From NCBI GenBank assembly GCA_016711105.1, contig JADJTO010000004.1, positions 62,001 through 126,000 on the forward strand: 64,000 nt of DNA. Reading direction: 5' to 3'. This DNA comes from Micropruina sp. (GTDB lineage Bacteria; Actinomycetota; Actinomycetes; Propionibacteriales; Propionibacteriaceae). Below the pieces are notes generated by a model that was not told where the DNA came from, ran no database searches, and worked only from the letters and a program-made list of their open reading frames with translations. Both the position numbers and the translations under genes were made by a program. Below, one piece after another: positions 1 through 11,152 of the stretch (positions are counted from its first letter, which is position 1; every line of letters begins with the position of its first letter).

Positions 1-168
1 CAGCGGGCCGACGTTCTCCAGGAGTCCCTCGCCGAGTTGGCTGTAGTAGGCATTGATCTGCCGCGCCCGCTTGGCCGCGAACAGCACCAAGCGGTACTTC
101 GAGTCGACCCTGGTCAACAGTTCGTCGATCGGCGGGTTGGTGATCCCCTCGGGAATGTGGTTGCTCAA
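1..168 (-). CDS. rpoZ: RNA polymerase omega subunit (3' end cut by window edge)
   Basis: Omega helps assemble and stabilise RNA polymerase by clamping beta-prime. The 56 visible codons contain the family's opening pattern: ITNPPIDELL, then DSKYRLVLFAAKRARQIN. The start is read as TTG at 168-166, because the reading frame begins with SNHIPEGITNPP as in actinobacterial homologues and no ATG or GTG lies nearby. The remaining C-terminal part lies before position 1. It follows mihF and gmk on the same strand, the usual actinobacterial order, and is probably co-transcribed with them across a 69-bp gap. Identification is secure; the exact start is less so. Confidence 0.9.
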   Translation of the reverse strand, partial: MSNHIPEGITNPPIDELLTRVDSKYRLVLFAAKRARQINAYYSQLGEGLLENVGPL

Positions 169-237
169 GGTGTGCCTTCACTGAGTTGAATGCGTGTCCC
201 GGTGGCGGGTCGGGCAAGGCCACGGGCTCGCAAGGTT

Positions 238-789
238 TCACAAGCCCAGCAACACTACCAAATCCTGGACAGCTTGACCGACATCGTCATTCACCACCAC
301 GTGCTGGAACTCACCCTGAGCGGCCAGTTCGCCCTCGGCCGTGACCAGCCGCCGACGGATCTGCTCGGGGGTTTCCGTCCCGCGATCGGAGAGTCGTTGG
401 ACGAGGGCCTGCGGCGACGGCGGGGCGATGAACACGGTGCGGGCCTCGGGGAGATGCTGGCGAACCTGCCGGGCCCCTTGCAGGTCGATCTCCAAAATCA
501 CGGTGCGGCCCGCGGCCACGGCCTCCCGCACGGGAGTCGACGGCGTGCCATAACGGTGGGTGCCATGCACCACCGCCCACTCCAACAACCCGTCGTCGGC
601 GATCAGCTGGTCGAACTGGGCGTCGTCCACGAAGAGGTAGTGCACGCCGTCCACCTCACCCGGGCGTGGCGGACGAGTGGTGGCTGACACCGAGACCCAC
701 ACCTGCGGGCACTGCGCCCTGAGCGCAGCGACGACCGTACCTTTGCCAACAGCCGTGGGACCAGAGATGACGGTGACGTCACCGGTCAC
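238..789 (-). CDS. gmk: Guanylate kinase
   Basis: Phosphorylates GMP to GDP with ATP in the cytoplasm (purine nucleotide pathway). The 183-residue protein has the P-loop GPTAVGKGT at residues 10-18, the GMP-binding segment SVSATTRPPRPGEVDGVHY at about 34-52 and the lid region near RLSDRGTETPEQIRRRL. Length is at the short end of the usual 180-210. The GTG start at 789-787 is preceded by GGAG about 6 nt upstream and overlaps the end of mihF by 11 nt, which suggests translational coupling. Together with mihF and rpoZ it forms the actinobacterial mihF-gmk-rpoZ unit. Confidence 0.95.
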   Translation of the reverse strand: MTGDVTVISGPTAVGKGTVVAALRAQCPQVWVSVSATTRPPRPGEVDGVHYLFVDDAQFDQLIADDGLLEWAVVHGTHRYGTPSTPVREAVAAGRTVILEIDLQGARQVRQHLPEARTVFIAPPSPQALVQRLSDRGTETPEQIRRRLVTAEGELAAQGEFQHVVVNDDVGQAVQDLVVLLGL

Positions 790-1096
790 GAAACTCCGCC
801 CTCAGTCCCGCCAGCTGGTGCCGGCCGAGGCCGCGGATTCGCCGGTTCGGGGCGATGTCGAAGCGGTCCATCACGAGCGCGGCCCGCTTCTCCCCCACTC
901 GTGGCAACGCCTTGAGTAAGTCGACCACCTTCACGTGGGCGAGAATCTCGTCCTGAGCTGCCGCATCGAGAGCGCCACCAATCGTGAGTTCCCCGGAGCG
1001 AACCTTTGCCTTCAGGTCTGCCCGGGCTCTGCGCGCTTCGGTGGCTGCCGCCCGCGCGGCTCGCAACTGCTCGGTGGTGAGCTGAGGAATGGTCAC
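779..1096 (-). CDS. mihF: Actinobacterial integration host factor (mIHF)
   Basis: Nucleoid-associated, sequence-tolerant DNA-binding protein specific to actinobacteria; in mycobacteria mIHF is essential and bends DNA. Recognised from PQLTTEQLRAARAAATEARR near the N-terminus, the helix-two-turns-helix region VVDLLKALPRVGEKRAALVM and the DNA-contacting tail IAPNRRIRGLGRHQLAGL. About 105 residues. I chose GTG at 1096-1094 (start VTIPQL) because GGAG sits 6 nt upstream; an in-frame TTG at 1108 would overlap that Shine-Dalgarno sequence. Its 3' end overlaps gmk. Family assignment is secure. Confidence 0.92.
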   Translation of the reverse strand: MTIPQLTTEQLRAARAAATEARRARADLKAKVRSGELTIGGALDAAAQDEILAHVKVVDLLKALPRVGEKRAALVMDRFDIAPNRRIRGLGRHQLAGLRAEFRDR

Positions 1097-1336
1097 GAGA
1101 CTCTCCAAAACACGATGCTGACGGGCGTCTATGTGGCGTAAAGATACTCGGGTTTTGGCTTCCGCGAAACCCGTTTGGCAAGGGTTTTCACCAGCGGGAA
1201 GGTGGGTACGAGTGGGTTCAGTCGGCTTCGTCTTCGTTTTCGATTCAGGGAGCGCTCCCAGTCCGCGTCGGCCTCCTCGCAGATCGGCTGTGCCACGATG
1301 GTCCAGCCATCAACCAAACAAAGAAGGAGCAGGGCC
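1097..1336. promoter_or_regulatory. Divergent intergenic region between mihF and the HAD phosphatase gene
   Basis: A 240-bp spacer separating oppositely oriented genes, locally poorer in G+C around 1130-1190, so promoters for both directions are expected here. The plus-strand gene has a clear Shine-Dalgarno AAGGAG at 1324-1329. I could not identify a convincing -35/-10 pair for either direction. Short reading frames through this stretch look non-coding. The regulatory role is inferred from gene orientation only. Confidence 0.35.
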
Positions 1337-2146
1337 ATGGAGGTTGTCTTTCTGGACATCGACGGAACCCTGGTCGACTACAGCATGGCTGTGCCGGCCT
1401 CGGCGGTTCAGGCCATCCGGCGGGCTCGCGAGCGGGGACATCAGGTCTACTTGACCACCGGCAGGTCCCGGGCTGAGGTGTACCCCGACCTGTGGGAGAT
1501 CGGCTTCGATGGCCTGATCGGCGGCAACGGGATGTATATCGAGCGCCGAGGCGAGGTCTTGGTCAACCGCTCGATGGCACGGGCGGACGTGGTCGAGACG
1601 GTTGCCTGGATGCAGGAGCGAGGCCTCGGCTTTTACCTGGAAAGCAAGAACGGCTTGTTCGGTAACGACCGCCTGGTCGAGCGGGCGATGTTCATTTTCG
1701 GGGAGGACACTCCGGCTAACCGGGCCGAGTTCGCTCACCTGATGCCGGAGTTGATCTACGACGGAAGCCTCGATCGCGACGACGTGGCCAAGATCAGCTT
1801 CGCCTTGAACCCCGACCACTACGCCGAGGCGCTGGAGACCTTCGGCGAGCGGCTCAAGGTGACCACCTGGTCAGGAACCGGGAAGGGCCCCGAGTTCGGC
1901 GAGTTCGCGATCCTCGGGGTCGACAAGGTGCATGCCGTGATCGACCTGTTGTCGAGGTTGGACGGCGTCGAACGCACGTTCGCGTTCGGGGATGCCGCCA
2001 GCGATCGGGCGATGATCGAGTTCTGCGACGTCGGCGTCGCGATGGGCAACTCCCCCGACGAACTCAAAGCCGTCGCCGATCACGTCACGGCACACGTCGC
2101 CGAGGACGGGCTGGCCAAGGCCTTCGAGGAGTTCGGGCTGATCTGA
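1337..2146 (+). CDS. HAD-superfamily hydrolase, Cof-like (subfamily IIB)
   Basis: Probable phosphatase acting on a small phosphorylated metabolite; the substrate cannot be told from sequence. Residues 5-12 are FLDIDGTL (motif I, nucleophile and acid/base aspartates), motif II is YLTTGRS near residue 40, and motif IV is FGDAASDRAMIEFCDVGVAMGN near the C-terminus. The large cap insert between motifs II and III (about residues 80-190) is typical of Cof-type enzymes, as is the 269-aa length. ATG at 1337 is chosen because AAGGAG lies 7 nt upstream; an upstream extension in frame has no family resemblance. It stands alone on the plus strand, convergent with the riboflavin operon. Confidence 0.85.
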   Translation: MEVVFLDIDGTLVDYSMAVPASAVQAIRRARERGHQVYLTTGRSRAEVYPDLWEIGFDGLIGGNGMYIERRGEVLVNRSMARADVVETVAWMQERGLGFYLESKNGLFGNDRLVERAMFIFGEDTPANRAEFAHLMPELIYDGSLDRDDVAKISFALNPDHYAEALETFGERLKVTTWSGTGKGPEFGEFAILGVDKVHAVIDLLSRLDGVERTFAFGDAASDRAMIEFCDVGVAMGNSPDELKAVADHVTAHVAEDGLAKAFEEFGLI

Positions 2147-2153
2147 GCCAACG

Positions 2154-2168
2154 CCTCCTCCTGGGAGG
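2154..2168. terminator. Short inverted repeat between convergent HAD gene and ribH
   Basis: CCTCC and GGAGG flank a 5-nt loop in the 29-bp gap between the two convergent genes, and could act as a weak bidirectional terminator. There is no T-run on either side and the stem is only 5 bp, so this is a tentative assignment based mainly on position. Confidence 0.25.
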
Positions 2169-2175
2169 TGACCAG

Positions 2176-2649
2176 TCAGGCGTCGAGAGCGGCCCGCAGC
2201 GCAAGGACTGTGGCGACCGCGGCGGTGGCGGCCTCATGGCCCTTGTCTTCGATCGAACCGGGCAACCCGGCACGGTCAAGCGCCTGTTGCTCGTTGTCGC
2301 AGGTCAGGACGCCGAAGCCGATCGGCTTTCCCGTCCGGACGGAGACGTCGGTGAGTCCGTGGGTGGCGCCGGCGCAGACATAGTCGAAGTGAGGCGTGCC
2401 GCCCCGGATCACCACGCCGAGGGCCACCAGCGCGTCGAAGCGGGAGGCCAGCACCGAGCACGCGACCGCCAGCTCGAAAGTACCGGGAACCCGGACCACC
2501 TCGACGTCAGCCAGGCCCGCCTCCGCCAGGCCGCGCCGGGCGCCGCCGATCAGGCCGTCCATCACCTCGGTGTGCCAGGAGGCCGCGACGATCGCGATCT
2601 TGAGGCCGGTTCCGTCGACGCTCAACGTGGGGCTGCCGTGTCCGGCCAT
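2176..2649 (-). CDS. ribH: 6,7-dimethyl-8-ribityllumazine synthase
   Basis: Condenses the pyrimidine intermediate from RibD with dihydroxybutanone phosphate from RibBA to give lumazine, the substrate of RibE. The 157-aa protein shows IAIVAASWHTEVMDGL at residues 18-33, VVRVPGTFELAVA around 50-62, VALGVVIRGGTPHFDYV around 75-92 with the catalytic histidine of HFDYV, and a C-terminal GHEAATAAV. Last gene of the ribD-ribE-ribBA-ribH operon; its ATG follows the ribBA stop after one base (TGA-C-ATG), so translation is probably coupled. Expression should follow the FMN riboswitch upstream of ribD. Confidence 0.96.
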   Translation of the reverse strand: MAGHGSPTLSVDGTGLKIAIVAASWHTEVMDGLIGGARRGLAEAGLADVEVVRVPGTFELAVACSVLASRFDALVALGVVIRGGTPHFDYVCAGATHGLTDVSVRTGKPIGFGVLTCDNEQQALDRAGLPGSIEDKGHEAATAAVATVLALRAALDA

Positions 2650-2650
2650 G

Positions 2651-3873
2651 TCAGTGTCCGTTCCTGTGATCGAGGGTCAGGGTGTGGCCGAGGCGGTCAC
2701 GCTTGGTACGCAGGTAGCTCAAGTTGGACGAGGTGGGTGGGATGTCGATCGGCACGGCTGAGGCCACGTCGATCCCGGCGGCTTGTAGGCCGGCGACCTT
2801 CCCCGGGTTGTTGGTCAGCAGCCGGATGCGGGTCGCTCCCGCGGCGTGCAGGATCGCCGCCGCGGCTCCGTACTCGCGGTCGTCCACCGGGAGCCCGAGT
2901 TCAAGTTGGGCGTCCACCGTGTCGAGGCCCTGATCCTGAAGCCGGTAGGCCTGCAGCTTCGCCAGCAGACCCACCCCTCGTCCTTCGTGGCCGCGCAGGT
3001 AGATCACAGCCCCGGCTCCGCGGCGATCCGTTCCAGGGCTCGATCCAGCTGCGGTCCACAGTCACAGCGCAGCGAGCCGAACACGTCCCCGGTGAGGCAT
3101 TCGGAATGCATCCGGATCAGCGGAGGATGCTCCGGATCCCCCAACCCGTGCGGACTGACCAGCATCACGTGGGCATCACCGGTCAACAGGTCGAGGTAGC
3201 CGACAGTCTCCAGCGTCCCCCTCCGGGTGGGAAGCAGGGTGCGGGCGGCCTCGGTGACCCGATCATGCAGTTGCCGCCAGCGGACGAGGGCGGCGATGGT
3301 GATCACCGGCAGGCCGACCTGAGCGCCCAGGGCCAGCACGTCCGGCGTGCGCATCATGGTTCCGTCGTCGTTGACCAGTTCGGCGATCACCCCGACCGGC
3401 GTCAAACCGGCCAGGCGACACAAGTCGACGGTGGCCTCGGTGTGCCCGCCGCGTTCCAGCACGCCGCCCTCCCGAGCCCGCAGGGGCACCACGTGCCCGG
3501 GGCGGATCAGGTCCTCAGCGGTGGCCGCCGGGTCGGCCAACACGCGGACGGTGCGGGCCCGATCGGCGGCACTGATGCCGGTGCGGATGCCCGAGGCCGC
3601 GTCGACCGTGATCGTGTAGGCGGTGCGCAGCGGATCGGCGTTCGAGGCCACCATCAGCGGCAACCCGAGCAGGTCGGCGCGCTCGTTGGTCATCGGGGCA
3701 CACAGGTAGCCCGACGAGTGCCGGATCGTCCAGGCGATCCACTGCTCGCTGGCAGTCTGGGCGGCGAGCACCACGTCGCCCTCGTTTTCGCGGTCCTCAT
3801 CGTCCATGACCAGCACCGGACGACCCTCGCGGAGCGCGTCCAAGGCCTGCTCGATGGAGGCGAACTCGGTCAT
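2651..3873 (-). CDS. ribBA: Bifunctional DHBP synthase / GTP cyclohydrolase II, split by a one-base frameshift
   Basis: The N-terminal half (RibB) makes dihydroxybutanone phosphate from ribulose 5-phosphate; the C-terminal half (RibA) opens GTP. RibB signatures are MDDEDRENEGDVV (residues 23-35) and the SSGYLCAPM region; RibA shows the zinc ligands in MHSECLTGDVFGSLRCDCG and, after the break, YLRGHEGRGVGLLAKLQAY and LLTNNPGKV. Near 3005 the frame shifts: the first reading ends in AAEPGL-stop while the continuing reading starts at VIYLRG. Restoring one G to a GGGG run gives an uninterrupted protein of about 407 aa, the normal length. ATG overlaps the ribE stop (TGATG). A sequencing error is more likely than a pseudogene. 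Confidence 0.9.
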
Positions 3874-4475
3874 CAGCGGGCCTCGCTTCCGTAGTGGAGA
3901 AGTCGTTCGACGTACTTGGCGATCACGTCCACCTCGAGGTTCACCGGGTCGCCGACGCGCACCGACCCGAGCGTGGTGTGGGCCAGGGTGGTCGGGATCA
4001 GGGAGACCGAGAAGGTGTCATCCCCTAAGCCGGACACGGTCAGCGACACCCCGTCCACCGTGATCGACCCCTTCTCCACCAGGTAGCGGGCGAGCGCGGT
4101 CGGGAGGCTGAACGTGACCACCTCCCAGCGGTCCCCCGGCTCTCGGGCGATCACGGTCGCGGTGCCGTCCACATGGCCCTGGACGACGTGGCCGCCGAAA
4201 CGAGCCGACGCCGCCATGGCACGTTCGAGGTTGACCGGCGACCCGGCGGCGAGCGTGCCGAGGCTGCTGCGGGCCAGCGTTTCGGCCATCACGTCCACGC
4301 TGAACGTCTCCAGGTCGTGCTCGACCACGGTGAGGCAGACCCCGTTGACCGAGATCGAGCAACCCACGTCGGCGTCGCTCACCACCAGAGGCCCGCGGAC
4401 CCTGAGCACGGCTGAGTCCGCGCCTGGCTCGAGCGAGACGACGCTGCCGAGTTCCTCGACGATGCCTGTGAACAT
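3873..4475 (-). CDS. ribE: Riboflavin synthase, alpha subunit
   Basis: Dismutates two lumazine molecules to riboflavin plus the RibD/RibA pyrimidine product. The 200-aa sequence has two internally homologous lumazine-binding halves: the first starts MFTGIVEELGSV and contains SISVNGVCLTVV, the second contains GSITVDGVSLTV and FSVSLIPTTLAHTTLG. The start is ATG at 4475-4473 because MFTGIVEE is the invariant N-terminus; longer upstream frames are antisense noise over ribD. One base separates it from the ribD stop and its own stop overlaps the ribBA start, indicating coupled translation. Confidence 0.97.
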   Translation of the reverse strand: MFTGIVEELGSVVSLEPGADSAVLRVRGPLVVSDADVGCSISVNGVCLTVVEHDLETFSVDVMAETLARSSLGTLAAGSPVNLERAMAASARFGGHVVQGHVDGTATVIAREPGDRWEVVTFSLPTALARYLVEKGSITVDGVSLTVSGLGDDTFSVSLIPTTLAHTTLGSVRVGDPVNLEVDVIAKYVERLLHYGSEAR

Positions 4476-4476
4476 G

Positions 4477-5514
4477 TCAGTGGCCTTCCTGGTCTGGTCG
4501 GTGCAGGCCGGCGACGATCCGGACGTCGGAGCCGACGACGCTGACGCTGCTGGGGCTGAGCCGAAGAATGTTGCCGATGGTGGCGATGCCGAGGTCGCCC
4601 AGGGCGGGCGTCCCCGAGCCCAGAAGGGCGGGGGCGAGGTAGGCGACCACTTCGTCCACCAGCCCGGCGCGGACGAAGGCCGCGGCGAGAGTGGGCCCGC
4701 CTTCGAGCAGGGCATGGTGAATCCCGAGGCTTCCGAGCTCGGTCAGAACCTGCCCGAGGTCATGGGTGCGGAAGAGTCGGGTGGGCGCGGTCTCGTCCAG
4801 GACGCGTGCCTCCCCCGGTACGGAGCGATGGCCGATCACGACTCTCAGCGGTTGCGGGCCGGTCAACCCCTGCGCGTCGCGGACGGTGAGCTGCGGGTCG
4901 TCGGTCAGGACCGTTCCGGTACCGGCGATCACCGCGCCGCAGGTGGCGCGGAGCGCGTGCACCTCGGCCCGGGCCGGCTCGCCGGTGATCCAGCGCGAGG
5001 TTCCGTCGGCCGCGGCGGACCGCCCGTCCAGCGTGGCGGCGAACTTCCAGGTGACGAACGGACGCCCGGTGCGGACCCGGTGGACCCAGGTGCGGTTCAA
5101 CGCCAAGCCTTCGTCGGCCAAGACTCCTGATGTCACCTGCACACCCGCAGCTCGCAGCCGGTCAGCACCGCCCGCGGCAAGGGGGTTCGGGTCGGCCAGG
5201 GCGAACACGACGCGCGTTACACCTGCCGTGATCAGCGCCTCGGTGCAGGGGCCGGTGCGTCCGGCGTGGTTGCAGGGTTCCAGGGAGACGAACGCGGTGC
5301 TGCCCCGAGCGGCCTCACCAGCGCGTCGCAGCGCCTCGATCTCCGCGTGCGGATGCCCGGCGCCCCGATGGAATCCTTCGCCGACGACCTCGCCCCGAGC
5401 ATTGATGATCACCGCGCCCACGCGCGGGTTCGGATCGACGACAGGGCTCTGCGCTGCGAGCGTGATCGCGCGCTCGACGAAGCGGACGTCGTCCGGAGTC
5501 GTCTGTCGCGTCAC
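4477..5514 (-). CDS. ribD: Bifunctional diaminohydroxyphosphoribosylaminopyrimidine deaminase / reductase
   Basis: Carries out the deamination and ribose-reduction steps after RibA. The N-terminal deaminase domain (about residues 1-145) has the zinc site HAEIEAL near residue 53 and PCNHAGRTGPC near 78-88. The C-terminal reductase (about 150-345) contains WKFAATLDGRSA, the SRWITGEPAR segment and LLEGGPTLAAAFV. 345 aa, normal for the family. The GTG start at 5514 has only a weak Shine-Dalgarno, which may leave the initiation region responsive to the upstream riboswitch. First gene of the riboflavin operon. Confidence 0.95.
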   Translation of the reverse strand: MTRQTTPDDVRFVERAITLAAQSPVVDPNPRVGAVIINARGEVVGEGFHRGAGHPHAEIEALRRAGEAARGSTAFVSLEPCNHAGRTGPCTEALITAGVTRVVFALADPNPLAAGGADRLRAAGVQVTSGVLADEGLALNRTWVHRVRTGRPFVTWKFAATLDGRSAAADGTSRWITGEPARAEVHALRATCGAVIAGTGTVLTDDPQLTVRDAQGLTGPQPLRVVIGHRSVPGEARVLDETAPTRLFRTHDLGQVLTELGSLGIHHALLEGGPTLAAAFVRAGLVDEVVAYLAPALLGSGTPALGDLGIATIGNILRLSPSSVSVVGSDVRIVAGLHRPDQEGH

Positions 5515-5605
5515 CCTTACTCACCCCTGCCTCGCTACCGTGCGGGCTCCGGGGGTTGGGTGGAGGCGTCGGACGAGGGCCCCTGCGGACCCCTCGCCAA
5601 ACCTT

Positions 5606-5629
5606 GGGCGTGCCGAAACAGGCCCGCCC
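5606..5629 (-). terminator. Hairpin just 3' of the FMN aptamer (possible expression platform)
   Basis: On the transcript this reads GGGCG-g-GCC, a loop TGTTTC, then GGC-a-CGCCC: about 8 bp of stem with one mismatch, followed by a short TTT inside AAGGTTTGG. It begins immediately after the aptamer's closing stem, where the switching element should be. The weak T-tract leaves open whether it terminates transcription or belongs to a fold that controls initiation of ribD. Confidence 0.35.
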
Positions 5630-5759
5630 ACGTGTGCCTCCCATCCGGACTTTCACCGTCGGTCCTGGAGTTTCACCAGATCAACCGAGCGCCTAGGCGC
5701 GCGGGTCGCGGACTATCACCGCCGGTTCGGACTTACACCGACCCCGGAACACGTGTGCC
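5630..5759 (-). ncRNA. FMN riboswitch (RFN element) of the rib operon
   Basis: Read on the minus strand, the conserved RFN blocks are present in order: GGGGTCGGTGTAAGTCCG, CCGGCGGTGATAGTCCGCGA, a variable arm (CGCGCGCCTAGGCGCTCGG), TGGTGAAACTCCAGGACC and GACGGTGAAAGTCCGGATGG followed by GAGG. The closing P1 stem is formed by the self-complementary CACGTG at both ends. It lies about 115 nt upstream of ribD with no gene between. In known examples FMN binding lowers expression of the downstream riboflavin genes; that function is inferred here. Confidence 0.96.
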
Positions 5760-5760
5760 C

Positions 5761-5766
5761 ATTATC
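5761..5766 (-). promoter_or_regulatory. -10 box of the riboflavin operon promoter
   Basis: On the minus strand GATAAT occurs immediately upstream of the aptamer, placing transcription start at the base of P1, about where an RFN leader should begin. No good -35 hexamer is visible 16-18 bp further upstream, so activity may rely on an extended or degenerate upstream element. Position relative to the riboswitch is the main support. Confidence 0.55.
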
Positions 5767-5853
5767 GCACGGACGCCCGGACTGAGCGCTCACGCGGGGC
5801 AGGTCTTCCCGAGCAGGAACAGCGGCAGGTCGAGGGGCATGGCCGAACCAGGC

Positions 5854-6678
5854 TCAGACGGGGCTGGCCAGCCGGAGCAGGCGCGCCACCCGCTCGGCCA
5901 TCGCCGGACCATCCGGACCGGCCGAGATGACCCCGCGGCCGACCACCGGTAACACCTGATCGACGGCATCCCCGAACAGCGCCGGCAGGTCCTCGATCCG
6001 ACCGCCTTGGAACCCGATTCCGGGCACGAGAATCGATCCGTTGAAGTCGGCCACATCACAGCCGAGGCTGGTGTGGGTTCCGCCGACTACCAGACCGATG
6101 GCCCGCTGCCGGGACGCGTGATTGGCCCGGGTGGCGTCGTCGATGATCTCCTGCACGACCGACCCTTCACGGTCGGTGCACATCGCCAACTGCACCTGCC
6201 CACCCTCGGGGTTCGAGGTGCGGGCCAGCACATAGACGCCGCGCTCATAGCGGTGCGCCCGATCAAAAGCCGGCTGCAGAGAACCGAAGCCGAGGTAGGG
6301 CGAGACGGTGATGGCGTCGGCGGCCAGCGGCGAACCGTCGGCGAGGTAGGCGTCGGCGTAGGCGTCCATGGTGGAGCCGATGTCGCCGCGCTTGACGTCG
6401 AGAATCGAGAGCGACCCGACGTCCCTGATGTCGGCCAGGACGCGCTCAAGCACCGCGACTCCGGCCGAGCCGTGCGCCTCGAAGAACGCGGACTGAGGCT
6501 TGAAGACGGCAACCGTTGCACCGAGCGCTTCGATCATTCGACGCGAACACGCCTCAAGCCCGGCGGCGGTGACCCCGAGCCCCCACGCCTTCAGCAGGGA
6601 GGGGTGCGGGTCGATCCCGACGCACAATGAGCCGCGCTCGGCCGTCACAGCTTTGAGCCGGCGCCAGTAGGTGGTCAC
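5854..6678 (-). CDS. pyrF: Orotidine 5'-phosphate decarboxylase (type 2)
   Basis: Decarboxylates OMP to UMP, the last step of de novo UMP synthesis. The 274-residue protein has the N-terminal LCVGIDPHPSLLKAWGL, the catalytic ILDVKRGDIGSTMDAYADAY (Lys and paired Asp) around residue 90, and the phosphate-binding LVPGIGFQGG near residue 225, characteristic of the longer type-2 enzymes found in actinobacteria. GTG start with GGGGAG just upstream. It lies 32 bp downstream of pyrD. The region between its stop and the riboflavin leader (5767-5853) holds nothing else I can recognise. Confidence 0.95.
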   Translation of the reverse strand: MTTYWRRLKAVTAERGSLCVGIDPHPSLLKAWGLGVTAAGLEACSRRMIEALGATVAVFKPQSAFFEAHGSAGVAVLERVLADIRDVGSLSILDVKRGDIGSTMDAYADAYLADGSPLAADAITVSPYLGFGSLQPAFDRAHRYERGVYVLARTSNPEGGQVQLAMCTDREGSVVQEIIDDATRANHASRQRAIGLVVGGTHTSLGCDVADFNGSILVPGIGFQGGRIEDLPALFGDAVDQVLPVVGRGVISAGPDGPAMAERVARLLRLASPV

Positions 6679-6710
6679 ATTCTCCCCTTGTCGCAGTCGT
6701 TGCCGAAAGC

Positions 6711-7810
6711 CTAGCGACCAGCAGACCGAGCGGCGAGGGCTCGCTCGATCGAGGCGGTCAGCGCCGGCCCGGAGTAGATGAAGCCGGTGTAGAGCTGAAC
6801 CAGGCTGGCCCCGGCGTCCAGCAGGGCGAGCGCGTCATCGGCGGTCATGATCCCGCCGACACCCATCACCGGAAGATCGGTGTGCCGGGTGACGTAGTCG
6901 ACGACCTGGCGAGCCCGCGCGGTCAGCGGGGCCCCCGACAGGCCACCGTCCTGAACGGCCAGCGGACGGTCCTTGCTGGCCAGCCCGTCGCGACTCAGCG
7001 TGGTGTTGGTGGCGATCACGCCGCTCACGCCGGCAGCAGAGCAGGCGCCCAACACCTCATCGATCTGTCCCCCGGTCAGGTCGGGGGCAATCTTGACCCA
7101 GATCGGCAGCGGCGCTTCTGCGTTCCCGGCCCGCAACGTCGCCTCACGGGTCAGCGCGGCCAGCAACTCACCGAGCGCTCCCCCGTCCTGCAGGGTGCGC
7201 AGACCGGGCGTGTTCGGGCTGGAGACGTTGACCGCCAGATAGTCGGCGTGCGGAGCGACCAGCCGGAAGGACGCCAGGTAGTCCTCGACCGCGTCCTGCA
7301 CCGGAACCACTTTGGTCTTCCCGATCGAGATGCCGATCGGGATCCCGGCCGCTCGATTGCCCCGGTAGACCCCGCGGAGCGCCAACTCGCGAGCGATCGC
7401 GGCCGCTCCGGCGTTGTTGAAGCCCATCCGGTTGATCAGCGCCCGACTTGAGCGGAGCCTGAACACTCGTGGCTTGGGATTGCCTGGTTGCGCCTGGGCG
7501 GTGACCGTCCCGACCTCGGCGAAGCTGAAGCCCAGCGCCTGCCAGGCCAGGACGGCGGTGCCGTCCTTGTCCATCCCGGCGGCCAACCCGACCCGCCCCG
7601 GGAACCGGACGCCCGCCACCGTGATCGCCTGACTCCGGGTGGCGGTGAGCAGCCGCAGCGCCGCCCTGGCTCGGGGGTGAACCGAATAGGTGGCCAAGGT
7701 GGCGATCATCGCCTCATGCACCTTTTCGGGATCACCCGAATAGGACCGGAACAGCAGCGGACGGACCAGGGCTCGATACCCGGCCCCGAGCACCCTCGCC
7801 TTGGCTGAGG

Positions 7811-7814
<4 letters not shown>
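6711..7814 (-). CDS. pyrD: Dihydroorotate dehydrogenase (quinone), class 2
   Basis: Oxidises dihydroorotate to orotate with FMN, passing electrons to quinone at the membrane. Motifs include VGLAAGMDKDGTAV, FAEVGTVTAQAQPGNPKPR, RLINRMGFNNAGA written here as ALINRMGFNN, the VNVSSPNTPGLR loop, and GVIATNTTLSR. The class-2 N-terminal helical extension (YRALVRPLLFR, then PEKVHEAMIA) is present. The start is GTG at 7814, overlapping the carB stop (GTGA), giving 367 aa. Immediate carB overlap and the short gap to pyrF indicate one operon. Confidence 0.95.

Positions 7815-11151
<3,337 letters not shown>

Positions 11152-11152
<1 letters not shown>

Noticed and set aside
2995..3012. Programmed ribosomal frameshifting in ribBA
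   Set aside because: No slippery heptamer or stimulatory structure is evident, and the same type of G/C-run indel recurs in unrelated genes, so sequence error is simpler.
2236..3894. Long plus-strand frame of 552 codons opposite ribH and ribBA
   Set aside because: It is antisense to well-recognised genes, has no motif or Shine-Dalgarno, and reflects third-position GC bias. Many similar frames opposite carB, alaS, rarA, aspS and hisD were dismissed for the same reason.
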